A stretch of DNA of 64,000 nt, from NCBI RefSeq assembly GCF_019578655.1, contig NC_063257.1, forward strand, positions 15,996,001-16,060,000, written 5' to 3'. Within the stretch, counting starts at the first letter, position 1. The number at the start of each line of letters is the position of its first letter. Source of the stretch: Ricinus communis. Taxonomy: Eukaryota; Streptophyta; Magnoliopsida; Malpighiales; Euphorbiaceae. The notes beneath the pieces are model-generated. The model ran no database searches and was not told where the DNA came from. It saw only the letters and a program-made list of their open reading frames with translations. Shown here piece by piece: positions 22,867-35,584 of this stretch. A program made the position numbers and the translations under genes.

Positions 22867-25800
22867 CTTTTCTTACAACCTTCCAATATAAAGATAAATG
22901 ATTATAAGTTAATTTATGCAAGTAATTAGTAAAGGCCTTGCAACTAATTACTTATGCTCCCACTATTTTTCGGTATAAGTTAATAGCTCTCACTATCAAC
23001 TCGGGTTGTTAACAGTTTAGTTATCCTAGTGGGCTAGAATCTCATCTATTTTATATGACCTTGAGTTTGCCCAACAAACCATATTAAAATAAATTAGATA
23101 GACAACTATTTGTCAATTGTATCTCTATACAACTCTAAGATCAATTAGGCGACAATGATGTTTGTCTAAATATATTTTATGATGTTCTTAACATTATATA
23201 TGTTTCACCTAATTCATGCCTCTATCTTCATATAATTATGGTTTTGCGCATATGAATTATATAAGATAGTTAAGTAAGACCCGTCAATTAAAATAGAGAA
23301 CATGCTCAAGTAATAGACAATCTTGAGTGACTCAACAAATTGACCTACGAACAAGGCTCTCGTTCCTATTTTAATTATATAAAGACTACTTAATCATGTT
23401 CTTGACATGTGACTTAATATTTAATGAGATATTTATCATTAAGCAGCGATTAAGTCTCATACTTTGGCATGAACATACAAATATCGAATATAAGGGTTTT
23501 ATGTTATGGCATGATCATGCATATATCATACATCACATACATAATATAAGCTAAGCATGCCAAACTACTCTGGATGATCATGGACTTTCTAAACTAGTGA
23601 TCTCGACCCATCAAAGATAAATAGATGGTCAAAACCTAGGTATTACCATCATGATCTCCAAGTCTTGAAGCAATATCCCCTTCATCTCCATTTGACACTA
23701 TATTTCCATCCGGATTATAAAATTAAATTCTACCTAACTATTCTAAAACTATATAACCATTACATAAGATCTAGAGAAACCTTGAGTTGCATTCAAGGGG
23801 AGTTAGATGAGAAAATGATTTTACAGTGCAGAGAAATTTAGAGAAAGGTAAGGAACGCAGTCCTTATTTCAAAAATATAAAATCAAAACATTCAACCATT
23901 CAACACAATCACATTGGTCTTTATAGTCCATAAGCATCCATCATATGCCACATATAATCCATATTATATAAAGCATAAAAAGAATCAAGATAGCATAATT
24001 CAAGTTTTTTGCTCATGGAATGCAATTAAGACTAAATGGGGTATGAAAAATTAAAATAATTAAATCATATGCAAAAATAAAAATTCTCCCTATTTGGAAT
24101 GTAATTTTTGGCTAAAATAAAAATTAGAACTTAAAGTTAACCTTTGACCAAATAAATTTTATTAATCCTAGTCATACTAGAAAACCAATATTTAATCTTA
24201 GTTGAAGAAAGTTATTGAGAATTAGAATTAACTAAAAATCATATTTAATTAATAACTAATTTCTTTTAAAATACTCTTAATTTTGATTTTATATCCTTTT
24301 AGGATACAAAGTCAAACATTAAGACATAAAGTCAAACTTATGTCTCGTCATACGAGAATACTAAACATAAGTAGGATAACATAAATTAATGAGAATTTAA
24401 ATTAATTAAATCAATTTAAAAAATAAAAATTTTCTTATAATCTATGTAATTTTCAGCCATATCTAAAATTTAGGACAAGAGTCAAAGTCTTGTCTTAATC
24501 TAGACAACTAGCCAGTCCAACTAGGATTTTAAAATTACAAGTCATTGTCCTAAAGGATTAATAGTACTTGTATTAATTAAAAGAATTTAATTAATCTCCT
24601 ATTCATATTAGGATAAATAATTATAATATGATATGTCTTAAGACAAGGAGCCACATGTCAACTAGGATACTTCATCTATATTTCCTTACGAACAAGGAAA
24701 CTCATTATTTAACAAGTTTTAAAGATCTAATAAGAGTAATTAATTACATTAATTCTAGAATTAAGTGAGTTCATCAAGATCCATCATCAAGAAAATCAAA
24801 TTTTCTATCAAACAATTCAAGATAATCGAGATTCACATGGCAATCATGAAAAAGCAAGGCAACTATACAAGGAACATGATCAAGATTTAAATCAACCTTC
24901 AGGATTGCTTCAAGAACCCATCTTATGCATGATCTATATTTCCTTACGAACAAGGAAACTCATTATTTAACAAGTTTTAAAGATCTAATAAGAGCAATTA
25001 ATTACATTAATTCTAGAATTAACTGAGTTCATCAAGATCCATCATCAAGAAAATCAAATTTTCTATCAAACAATTCAAGATAATCGAGATTCACATGGCA
25101 ATCATGAAGAAACAAGGCAACTATACAAGGAACATGATCAAGATTTAAATCAACCTTCAGGATTGCTTCAAGAACCCATCTTATGCATGATCTAAATATG
25201 ATGTTCTTCTTCAAAAAAACTTGCCATTAAACCAAGAATACATGCATATGCCGAATTCCAACAAGCAACTCATACTATACGCATAACTCATCAAAGCAGT
25301 ACTTGATTTGTATGTTGTGTGCATATATGGTGTTTATAAATATCAAATTTTAAAACTTTCAAAAATCTAAAGGTTCATTATTTATCTTCTAAATCATGTA
25401 CATTATTGTACAAAATCAAATCAAATCAAAATCCATCTACACATACACATGTCGAACCCTTAGGATATATAGTATGTGCATAGTTTTGCTTTGATGATCA
25501 AGAATCTAATTCTAAATTATTTTGAACGATTTTTGAACATCAAGTATTCAAGATAAGTTTCTGTAACAATTACCCATGGCTTTATTTCAATTAATTTTCT
25601 CCTCCAAATTTGATTAGAGATTGGGTGTTAATGGTCACATCAAAGTTGTCTATGCGCATAGCATAAATTTTCAACGCCTAAACTCTAATCAAACGAGATA
25701 AAAAAATTCTATAAACTTTCATATCATAAGCTCTATCCCTTAGGGCTTATATGCATAAGAATCACCGAAAAATTCAAAATATAGCTATGGGAACCAATGA

Positions 25801-25890
25801 AATCTCTAAAATAGCCCAGAAATTCTAAATTTGCATGCTTTTGATCAATTAACAATTATGCAACCATTATGACTAAATTAATCAATGGAG
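22867..25890 (-). other. Long leader of the copia element
   Basis: About 3 kb between the copia PBS (25891-25902) and the gag start. It is AT-rich without a credible ORF. It holds the 258-bp tandem duplication at 24674-25189. Such a long leader is unusual; it may contain other old insertions I could not delimit. Confidence 0.5.
24674..25189. repeat. 258-bp tandem duplication
   Basis: Copies 24674-24931 and 24932-25189 start with ATCTATATTTCCTTACG (the first is preceded by TTC) and are nearly identical, with only a handful of substitutions (for example AAGTGAG/AACTGAG, CATGAAAAAGC/CATGAAGAAAC). Confidence 0.95.
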
Positions 25891-25902
25891 GCTATGACAC
25901 CA
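25891..25902 (-). other. Degenerate tRNA-iMet primer binding site
   Basis: The minus strand reads TGGTGTCATAGC, two changes from the canonical TGGTATCAGAGC of copia elements. It lies next to the LTR end at 25904. Confidence 0.6.
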
Positions 25903-26351
25903 CTATTGGGAATTGATATTAAAATATAAGAAAAAGTGTAATGGAAGCAATTTAAAGTTTTCTCAATTTCCACCAAGGAGCTCATTGATTAAGATAGTCA
26001 TAACACACAAAAGAAGCAAGTGATGGAAACAAATTACAAAAGGAGTTTTTGGCCAATCCAAGGAGTGCTCCTTGCGTTGTTGATTTTTGATTCTTCAAGG
26101 ATGATTGATGCACTTTAAAGCTACTCAAATGACCAGCCACTTTTGGTGATTTGCATAAGCTTCTAAGAAAAGATCTCACTAGACCACTTTTAGGAGATTG
26201 AGAAGAGATATTGAAGATTGGATGCTAGTTCCAAGAAAGGGGATGAATCAATAAATCCTATTGATTAATTCACCTAGGGTATGTATCTCAAAGAAAATAT
26301 TTTTCTCTTTTAGATGTGCAACCATCCTTGCCGTCCCATATGCATCTCTTT

Positions 26352-26361
26352 CTATATATAT
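26352..26361 (-). promoter_or_regulatory. TATA box of the copia LTR
   Basis: The minus strand reads GCATATATATAGAAAGAG, a canonical plant TATA box near the middle of the LTR. Confidence 0.45.
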
Positions 26362-27385
26362 GCCTTTATTCAAAGTTCTTAATGGTTTTAGAATTTCTAC
26401 AAAATCCTAACTTACTTTAAGTTGGGCTTTGTTATGCTAAATAGACTTTAATTAATATAAAAACTAATCTATGGATAATAAACCCATCATAGGCCCATTA
26501 GCTCTTAAAATAATTAACTTTTAATTAGACCCAATATATATGAGCTTAAGCCCAATGCTTAAAGTTTCATTTTAATTCTCATTAAGGTCTATTTTTCTAT
26601 GACCCAAATAGTTCCTAACATGTTGACAATGAACATGGATTATGAATTAAACTCTTTTAATTTAATACTAATTCTCTAATGTAACTTAATCCATATTCGT
26701 AGATCAAAATTGGTATCTATTAATGCATCATGACTATCCAAATGTATAAGAATGATTAAATTGCTTTAGTCAATCTTTGCAGTGAACAATCTTATAATGT
26801 AATTCATTCTTTTATTATACTCTTATCCCAATTGATTCATAGAGCATGGATGCAAGTGTTAACTCTATATTTGAATCAATCATATTTGTTATTGATAATT
26901 GAATATAACATTTTGAGTAAAATCTATGAAACACTTTTCATAATCTTCATTCATACAACCTTGGCCAAGGATTTCTATGTTAAAGCATATCAAGAATCAT
27001 CACGATAAGGTCCCATGACATATTATCTTGAGCAATATATTCTTTATTGATAACTTATTATCCTAGTGACTATCCCTTGAGCAGTCTATGGAAAGTAGGA
27101 TATAAGATAGTATTAAAGTATAGTAATCTTCATATAAGATAACATACTGTTATCTCAAGTCTAATGATCACGTCTTACATGATTGTCATAAGAGTATTAT
27201 CCATAGACACTTGGGTAAATTCCATATGGACTACTCAGTGGGATCACTGTTTAATGAACTTATTCTTATAAGAAGTGCCCATATGCTTATCTCGGAATCC
27301 CTATTCTTCAACCTTATGAGACATATTGCTTACTTCTTAAGTAAGTGATAATGCATTGTAGTAGTCTCGAGCGTTAGATCAATAT

Positions 27386-28042
27386 TGTCACACCCCCGTT
27401 ACATGCTAACCAACAGACATTTGCTAGGTAGCATACAAGCGTCGTAGACTATATACTACATGTAGATAGGTCAATATGCAAATTGTTAAGAATTAAGAAG
27501 GTTATTAACATATAAATATATGATTATACTTAAACATCATTTAACAAGTATTCAAAACATCTTCTTATGCCTTACAAGGCACACTTCCATATACATCACA
27601 TAACTGTATACAAAATGCATCAGGAGGAGACTCCATAAAACTCGCCCAACCTGACAGAACTGCTAAAAGCTAGACTGCAGATACAACCAACTGATGCACT
27701 ACTATTTACAAACCTGAAAAAAAATTTGGAGAAGGGTGAGCCTCCAGCTCAGTAAATAAATAATCAATATAACCTATATCACATACACTTAATACAATTT
27801 CCACCCAATCACATAACTTACCATGATTCATAATTTACGCATAAATTCATACCATTCTACTCAATTCATTACAACCATCATAAAAAAAATATAATTTAGC
27901 AATTATGGTTAGTTCTCACGGCTCGTGGATCCCCTTTAATGTGCTGCTCTGCCTCATCCTCATCTATCGCACACATAAGCTGCTCTGCCTCATCCTCACA
28001 TTACACAATTTTATAGCCTCTCTAGGCTTTAGCCTCCCAAGG

Positions 28043-28102
<60 letters not shown>

Positions 28103-29729
28103 TTCACAGGGGAATCCACCATTCACATGTGCATACGCACTTAACATCACAATTTAATCATTTCACTTATATTATATTTAAGCAATAACAATTGTTTCAC
28201 TCAACACTAATCATTTCCATCTCATTCATTCAAACATAACATAATATTAAGCAAACACAACCATTCGCGAAATATTTGATTAAATATATAAATATAGCAA
28301 ATATTAACTATTTACTTAATCAAAATACACTTATTCCTTCAACATAGAAGAACCTCCTTCCTCCACAACTTCCTTTCCAGGCTTTTGAATTCCTGTTAAT
28401 ACATTCATCAATTCACATTTCATGCATATTCCAAATATTCATGTAAATGCTAGTTCTAATGCACTACAAGATCATTACCTTTCTAATTCATAGGTCTAAC
28501 TCTTACTCTAAGACTCTCAATTATTGTTTTAATATCATATAAACATGTTCCACCAAGTATATACCAATTTAACTCAAATTAACATCAAATAAATAGCATA
28601 TAACTAATCTTCAACATCTCTGTTTTCTAGATAGGATTTAGTACCAAAGTATATTTATTGCTGGGAAAAATTGTCTTAATATAAAAATCTCATATTAAAT
28701 AGACATATACTTTTATTTGTCTAGTTTCATCTCCAAGAAGAATTACTCAATTCCGACTTCTATAGATTTAATTATTCCTAAATTATTGAGCAATGGTCAT
28801 ATAACTCGTTGTACCCGAGCAGCAATCTGTTTGCTCAATTTAAGCAACCAAAACAGCAAAACTAGAGAAATCATAAAAACTACAAAGTTATAGAGGACTC
28901 TTCAATATTTTCTTAGACACCAATTAAGCTTAATTTGGATTTATATAACGCATGTTATGCCCAAAATACAGAACATCAAGGTTGCTGGAATTTTGACAGT
29001 TTTCTGTCTTGACATACTTAAACTTGAATCAAGCTTAATCTCTATGCAATCATTCAATACTCTACTAATTCATGATAATCAGACCTTTAATTAATCAATA
29101 AAAGCATCAATTGAAGTTTTTTCAATTTATAATCAAGAATCCTAATGACAAATTAATAATACACAAGTAACAATTCACCAATTTTAGCTTTTGGGTTGCT
29201 AATATGCTCAAATCCTTTAGCTTTAGCTTGGCTCATTCAATAGTTGGTAAAATTCTATCTTAATTTTAAGTTTTTCTAGGTATTTTACTCCTCTCTCTTG
29301 TTCCAAGTTTTGAGCTTTTGGCCATGTATGAATTTTGGAGAAATGAAGAGGTAAATGAGCTTGCTCATGGTTCCAATTTTCAAAATTCATCTCTCAATGC
29401 CACCACCTACTAAAATTAGTTTTATCATCCCAAGTTAATTCTTACTAACCATACATAGCTACTAAATTTTAATTGTATTATTTAAATCCAATGTATTTAC
29501 CCAACCTTCAACTATTGGTTCAATTAAGTCTTAAGGCTTAATACACATAACCCAAGTACTTAATCAATTTATTTAAATTAATAATCTAATATCATGCTTC
29601 TTATTCTCTACTTATAATTAATATTATATCTATTCTCATAAAATAAAAAATATTATTAATATACCATCATGCCTGATGATTAAATGTAAATGCACATAAC
29701 ATGTATGATGAGAAAATATAGGCGTTACA
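27386..29729 (-). mobile_element. Solo LTR of a Tekay-like element (S2)
   Basis: Plus-strand ends TGTCACACCCCC...GGCGTTACA, flanked by AATAT at 27381-27385 and 29730-29734. In minus orientation it starts TGTAACGCC and ends GGGGGTGTGACA, the usual Tekay/Del form. A TTTTTTTTCAGGTTTGTAAATAG block near its 3' end matches S1 at about 3160-3190. Length 2344 bp, with no internal coding region. It splits the copia LTR. Confidence 0.85.
28045..28099. repeat. (TA)n microsatellite
   Basis: 55 bp of pure TA within solo LTR S2. Confidence 0.97.
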
Positions 29730-30027
29730 AATATCCAATGATCAATATCTAATTCTTGATCAAATGTTGACTATAAACAAAATTTAAAAACGTACGTAAT
29801 GAGAACTTCATCATTATAAACTCGCTTTAAAAATTCTCTTATATTTTTATTTACATTCTATCATGTTCATCTCTAATGGTTTGAATTATTCCTTGATAAT
29901 ACCTGACTACTCATACCATTATAGTCAAACAATGCCTTTAGTAAAATTGTATGTCATCAATATGATGTATAAAATAATACAAATCAACTGACAACTCCTT
30001 GTCTTTAGGGCATACTCTAAAACTGCT

Positions 30028-32138
30028 AGTGTAGCCTGACCAGCTTCTTTTGTAGCTCCTAATTACTCCTAGGTTGGATCTCAGTTTGTTGGCTAGCAGG
30101 GCTGTGGTTTCGGAGGCAGGGTTATAGGAGGCAAATTAGGGGGTAGAGTTTAGAGTTAGGCTTCATGTTTGCAGTAGTCAGGATATGGATAGGCTATAGT
30201 ATTTACTCTCACCCACCAGGATGTCCGATTTTATAATATTATAGCATTAAGTATTATTCCAATCTACAATTTTGAGGCTAGAGTTTTATTAAACCCTAGG
30301 GCTACTCATTCTCTTATATCTCCTAGCTTTGTAATTAGATTAGGAGTTCAGCCAGTTAGGCTTCAGGTTCCTATGTCTGTGACTTCGCAGTTGAGTGATG
30401 TCTTAGAGACTAATATTGTTTCTCAGTCGTATCTAGTGTCAATTAAAGGTCGGGATTTGACTATCGATCTGATTATGTTGAACATCATGGACTTTGATGT
30501 AATTTTAGGAATGAATAGGCTAGCTATGCATTAAGCCTTGTTGGATTGTCGAGAAAAGTAGGTGACTTTTTTGAATTTTGGAAGACCCAGAGTTTTACTT
30601 TAAGGGTGAACAAATTCATGCACCATCGAATCTCATATCAGCCATTACAGCTAAACGGATGCTTCGCCGTGGGTGTTAAGGATATCTGGCTCAAATCAGG
30701 GATACTTTAGTAGGAAAAAGCAAAGTTAAAGATGTCCCTTTTATCTGTGAGTTTATCGATATTTTCTGGAATAGTTGCTAGGGTTACCGCTTGACAAGGA
30801 GATAGAGTTCTACATTGATTTGGTACCGGGTACAACTCCCATTTCTATGCCACCTTACAGAATGGTACTAATGAAGTTGAAAGAGCTAAAAGAGCTATTG
30901 CAAGACCTTCTAGATAAGGGTTTTGTCAGACCTAGTACGTCTCCATAGGGCGCTCCAGTACTGTTTGTCAAGAAGAAGGATGGCACCTTGCACCTCAGTA
31001 TTGAATAAGGTGAAAATTCGTAATAAATATCTGATGCCTTGTATTGATGATTTGTTCGATCAACTATAAGGTGTTGTATGATTTTTCAAGATTGATTTAT
31101 GATTGGGGTTTCATCAGCTAAAAATTCATGAAGAGGACATACCTAAGACGGCGTTCAGGACGTGTTATAGGCATTATGAGTTCTTGGTAATGTCGTTTGA
31201 ACTCACTAATATTTCTGTAGCTTGTATGGATCTGATGAATTGAGTGTTCAAGCCATTCATGGATCATTTTGTCATCGTATTTATTGATGATATCTTGGTG
31301 TACTTCAAAAGTGAAGAAGAGCATGTGTGGCATTTGAAGATGGTACTTCAAACTTTGAGGGAGCATCAGTTGTATGCTAAGTTCTCCAAATGCGAGTTTT
31401 AGTTAGAGAGTGTAGCTTTCTTAGGACACGTGGTGTCTAAAGAGGGTATTCAAGTGGATCCCAAGAAAGTGGAAGCAGTAATTGATTGGCTACATTGATG
31501 GAGGTTCGAAGCTTTCTGTGTTTGGCAGACTACTACCACTGATTTATGCAGGATTTCTCAAGGATAGCGGCGCCTTTAACTAGGTTGAGTCAGAAGAATG
31601 TCAAATTCCAGAGCTTTCAGAGGCTGAAAGATTGTTTGACTTCAGCTCTAGTGTTGACCTTACCATCTAGAATGGGTGGTTTCACCGTATATTGTGATGC
31701 TTCTAGAGTAGATTGGGTTGTGTCTTGATGCAGTATAGTAAGGTAGTGACTTATGCATCCAATCAACTAAAGAGGTATGAACAGAATTATTCCACTCATG
31801 ACTTAGAAAAGGCAATTGTAATTTCTACTCTTAAGATCTAGAGGTAGTATTTCTACGGGGAGACATGTGAGATATATATGGATCATAAGGGTTTGAAGTA
31901 TATATTTCAGCAGAAGAAGTTGAATCTGAGGCAGAAAAGATAGTTGGAACTTCTAAAGGATTATGATTGTATTATTCTTTACCACCCGGGTAAATTAAAC
32001 TTTATGGCAGATACTTTAGGCAAAAAGTTAGTAAGTAGCCTTGCTCATATCAGCACAGAGAAAAGACTTCTGAATGCAGAGTTGCATGAATTGTACGATT
32101 AAGAATTACAGTTGGAGAAATTGGAATCAGGAGTATTA
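30028..32138 (+). pseudogene. G2 gag end, protease, RT and RNase H
   Basis: Gly/Arg-rich remnants and FTLTHQDV mark the Gag-protease junction (30030-30220). The protease region (30240-30540) has ATHSLISPSFV and FDVILGMN, but the usual D-S-G of the active site is mutated to N-P-R. RT: PPYRM (about 30850), [26 protein letters not shown] (catalytic IDD, about 31270), [16 protein letters not shown]. Then [10 protein letters not shown] of RNase H (about 31690) and YHPGKLN followed by a degraded DALSRK-like motif (about 31980). Stops and shifts are frequent, for example in place of the Trp of SPWGAP at about 30947. Confidence 0.85.
31728..32138 (+). repeat. 411-bp flanking duplication, left copy
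   Basis: The left copy starts ATGCAGTATAG and ends GAGTATTA directly at the first base of solo LTR S3. It is matched base for base by 35174-35584 apart from a single A/G difference that I found (GAGACATGTG versus GAGACGTGTG). It covers the RNase H region of G2. Confidence 0.97.
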
Positions 32139-32724
32139 TGTAACACCCGGAATTTTTTTATATATTTAATAAATGAGTTATTTTCTATACCCAATTAGTT
32201 TGAAATTTTAAGAAATTATTCAAGTAAATTATTTGAGAAATGATTATATTTTGGTTATTCAAAATTTTTCTAAATGCATATTTATATAAGTAAAATTATA
32301 TATCGAAAAATTTTGGAAGAAATTATAAAGGATGTTTTTATAAAAGAATTTTGGGAAAATTGGTATTATAATTGATTAGTAGTATTAAATTTTAAGTTGG
32401 AAATTGATTATTTAATTTAATTGTGTGTAGGATTTAATTGGAGGATTATTTTGGAATAAGGATTAAAAGTATAATTTTATTTTTATGGGGTTTTAATGGA
32501 AATTTATGAGTTTAGTATTTTCGTAAATAAATATGTCGGTCAGGGGTATTTTTGTAATTGTGTATTTTCAATAATTCGGATTTGGCCCAAATTAAATAGT
32601 TAGGGGCTTAATTGAAAGGCTAAAAAGAAGTTTGGGGGTCAAATTGGAATTCTGCGGGATGAAATTGTAAGTAATTAAGAAAGTTGAGGGACCAAGTTGT
32701 AATAAGGAAAAGTTCGGGGGCCTA

Positions 32725-33350
32725 ATGTCGATATTGAAAGGAATGGAAGTCGAGGGAAGAAGAAGAGAGGAAGAGATGTCGGGGAGAGAGAGGAGCGGAG
32801 GAAGGAGGCTGGCGTCGGGGCCGTCTGTCCGGCGCGGGCTGGCGGCCGCAGGCCACGGCGGCAGCACCAGTGGTGACAGTAGCTCGCATGAGGAGGAAGA
32901 TGGCCGAAGCTTCCTTGCCGGCAGGCGTCGCCGATCTTGGTGCCGATCGACTCCTCTCGGCCTCGGCTTTGTTTTGGCGGCGGCGGTGTCGACAGTGGTG
33001 GCCGGAGACGGAAGATCCGGTGGAGAGAGAAAATGGTGGCAGCCGGCGTTTTTTGGATTTTTTCCGGCGAGATCCGGCGGAGGATGGACGATCGGAGGAC
33101 GTATCCCGACTCTCCTCAACTCAAGCTTCGCGATGGCACCGGTTTGGTGGCGATCGGGCTTCGTTTCCGAATCGACGGTCGAGATCGTCCGTAAATCTCT
33201 CCGGATGATCGGGTGTCAGATCGGAAAATCGAAAGCGGGGATCGTCTTCAGCGCGTCGTTGTGAGTCCGATGGTGTGTCCTGATCGTCGATCGGACTCCG
33301 GCGGCCAGAGGCGAGTCGACCGAGCGATCGAGCGTCTCGGTAATTTTCTT
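32725..33350 (+). other. GC-rich block with open frames within LTR S3
   Basis: A 179-codon frame (32725-33264) and overlapping frames on both strands arise because the block is rich in CGG/GCC. Low-complexity Arg/Gly/Ser composition and lack of any domain argue against a protein-coding gene. It is most likely the transcribed leader of the LTR. GGTGTCAGATCGG-like words recur through 33200-33340. Confidence 0.55.
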
Positions 33351-34230
33351 TGGCCCGTTAATTTTAGAAATCCTTGATTTTAAATTTCTGTCTATTGGGT
33401 TATATTAAGTATTTAATGATATTTGTGAGTCATAAATAATTGTCTGTCAGTTTGCTTGCCTTGTGTTTTGTACTGTGTGGCGGAGTCGGGAAATAGTGAA
33501 GTTTGGGGACCCGACTCCCGTTGTTTAAATTGTTGGATATTTAGAGTATTTTTCTGGCAGGTCCTGGACCCGTTTTTACGGGGGGTGATGTTCGTGTTGC
33601 AGGGGAGGTTCTGCCGAATTTTCGGTAGTTCCCGAGTCGAGATTCTTAGACAGTCAGTCCTAGGAATCTAGACCTAGGATCTATTGTAATTGTCTCAGCG
33701 TATTGATAAATTATTTTCCGTGATTAGATGATCTGTCTGTTCGGCTCGCTCCAACTGAGGCACCGGAGCAGAGCTAGGAGGTCGCCCAATTCTGTGAGTT
33801 AAAGTCATTTAATCATTGCACTTTTGCTAAGTCTGATTTTAATATGCTATTTAGAATTTGTGCTTAATATGATTATTAGTATCGCAAAATAAATGATTTC
33901 ACTTGATTATTAATATTTGTAATAATATAAATATTATTATTAGTATGTTATAATAAGATAAACGTTATTATTTTTTTCCCCTCACAAATTGCACGTTGTT
34001 TTACCTTAAATCTTTCATCTTTATTTCGATATGTGTTGGTTGAGTTCATCAGATAATGATATTTATTATATGTGATGATTGCGAATTGGGAAATGTGGCT
34101 TGTAGAACATGCCGCCTGATGGGTTACATCAGGACCGCGTGCGCACCGGTAATGATCATGGACATGTAATAAGATTTTCATGGGTTTGCCCTGGTCGAGC
34201 ATGGCTCTCTGGGCTGATTTGTGTAAATTG

Positions 34231-34526
34231 CCGGAGGTAAGGTCCCTGGTCGAGCATTGCTCTCGGGGCGCCAGTCTTATTGGATTAAGAGAGCCGAATG
34301 GCTACTAGATTTCTTATTTGGATACTTAAGTGACCGGAGGTAAGGTCCCCGGTCGAGCATTGCTCTCGGGGGCGCCCGATCTTATTGTATTAAGAGAGCC
34401 GAATGGCTACTAGATTTCTTATTTGGATATTTAAGTGACCAGACTGGAGGTAAGGTCCCTGGTCGAGCATTGCTCTCGGGGCGCCAGTCTTATTGGATTA
34501 AGAGAGCCGAATGGCTACTAGATTTT
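34231..34526 (+). repeat. Three tandem ~105-bp repeats in LTR S3
   Basis: Units start at 34231, 34334 and 34444 (periods 103 and 110). Each has GGAGGTAAGGTCC, a GAGCATTGCTC palindrome, CTCGGGG and GAGAGCCGAATGGCTACTAG. Confidence 0.95.
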
Positions 34527-35173
34527 GGGGTTTAGGGTTCTACCGAGCCACTCGTCCCGTAAAAGTAAAAATATATGTTTATTTATTCATTTATTAATTT
34601 ATTGTGGTATGATTATAATAGGGATTGTATTTACGTGCATGGTTGATATTTTGATTCGAATGATTAATATTTTATGTGAAGGAAATAGTAGGGTATGATT
34701 ATAGTATGGTTTGATATACTGATTTGAATAATCTATGTTTTCTGAGAAGAAGCAATAGTCCCTAGATTATTTGATTTTAACTCACTCTCGAGACTGACAG
34801 TCTCATTTTTACTGTTTTTCAGATTCGTGACTGTTAGTTCTCCCGCGACTCTTATTCAGTAACCCGACTCCTTCATCATCGGGTGATGTATTTGATTTGG
34901 TATGTAAATTGGTAAATCTTAGATTCTCCGCAGTAGTAATAGTAAATGTATCAGTTGTAAATTTTCTGAGCTTCGGGTCTTGCCTAGTTTTTCTGGTAGA
35001 CCGAAGTAATTTATGTAGAATGTAGCTATTAAGATAATTTGTGGTTTTAATAATATTAATTTGAGATGAGATTTGTTTAAGTCAGTGAGTGTCAGGCTTA
35101 CTACGGGTTTCGGTGGCCTTACGCCTACCCATTCCCTAGTGCCGATCACGGGCCCACGGGTGGGGTCGTGACA

Positions 35174-35584
35174 ATGCAGTATAGTAAGGTAGTGACTTAT
35201 GCATCCAATCAACTAAAGAGGTATGAACAGAATTATTCCACTCATGACTTAGAAAAGGCAATTGTAATTTCTACTCTTAAGATCTAGAGGTAGTATTTCT
35301 ACGGGGAGACGTGTGAGATATATATGGATCATAAGGGTTTGAAGTATATATTTCAGCAGAAGAAGTTGAATCTGAGGCAGAAAAGATAGTTGGAACTTCT
35401 AAAGGATTATGATTGTATTATTCTTTACCACCCGGGTAAATTAAACTTTATGGCAGATACTTTAGGCAAAAAGTTAGTAAGTAGCCTTGCTCATATCAGC
35501 ACAGAGAAAAGACTTCTGAATGCAGAGTTGCATGAATTGTACGATTAAGAATTACAGTTGGAGAAATTGGAATCAGGAGTATTA
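35174..35584 (+). repeat. 411-bp flanking duplication, right copy
   Basis: The second copy begins directly after the last base of S3 and continues into the rest of G2 at TTGGGGCATTTT, so this copy is joined to the original downstream sequence, while the left copy is joined to the original upstream sequence. Confidence 0.97.

Larger units (their letters stand above)
25904..30022 (-). repeat. 5' LTR of the copia element, split by a solo LTR
   Basis: On the minus strand the LTR ends CAATTCCCAATA next to the PBS (25904). It is inferred to start at 30022 with TTTTAGAGTATGCCCTAAAG, the mutated form of a familiar copia LTR start. Removing the insertion 27386-29729 and its TSD leaves about 1.77 kb. 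Boundaries depend on assuming TG/CA ends that have each lost one base by mutation. The 3' LTR and everything downstream of gag are missing. Confidence 0.6.
32139..35173 (+). mobile_element. Solo LTR of a Tekay-like element (S3)
   Basis: 3035 bp starting TGTAACACCCGGAATTT and ending GGTGGGGTCGTGACA. It has no pol. An AT-rich U3, a GC-rich block with open frames (32725-33350), three copies of a ~105-bp repeat (34231-34526) and a TTTTTCAGATTCG acceptor-like site (about 34817) are seen, as in long Tekay LTRs. It lacks a normal 5-bp TSD (left TATTA, right ATGCA). Instead the flanks are a 411-bp duplication. Confidence 0.9.

Noticed and set aside
25982..26179. 65-codon minus ORF as a host gene
   Set aside because: Short, no motif, inside the copia LTR.
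27905..28144. ORF with a run of alternating Tyr-Ile
   Set aside because: Produced by the (TA)n microsatellite in solo LTR S2.
32725..33264. 179-codon frame that could be taken for a host gene
   Set aside because: It lies within the solo LTR S3, has low-complexity Arg/Gly/Ser composition, overlapping open frames on both strands and no domain; explained by high GC content.
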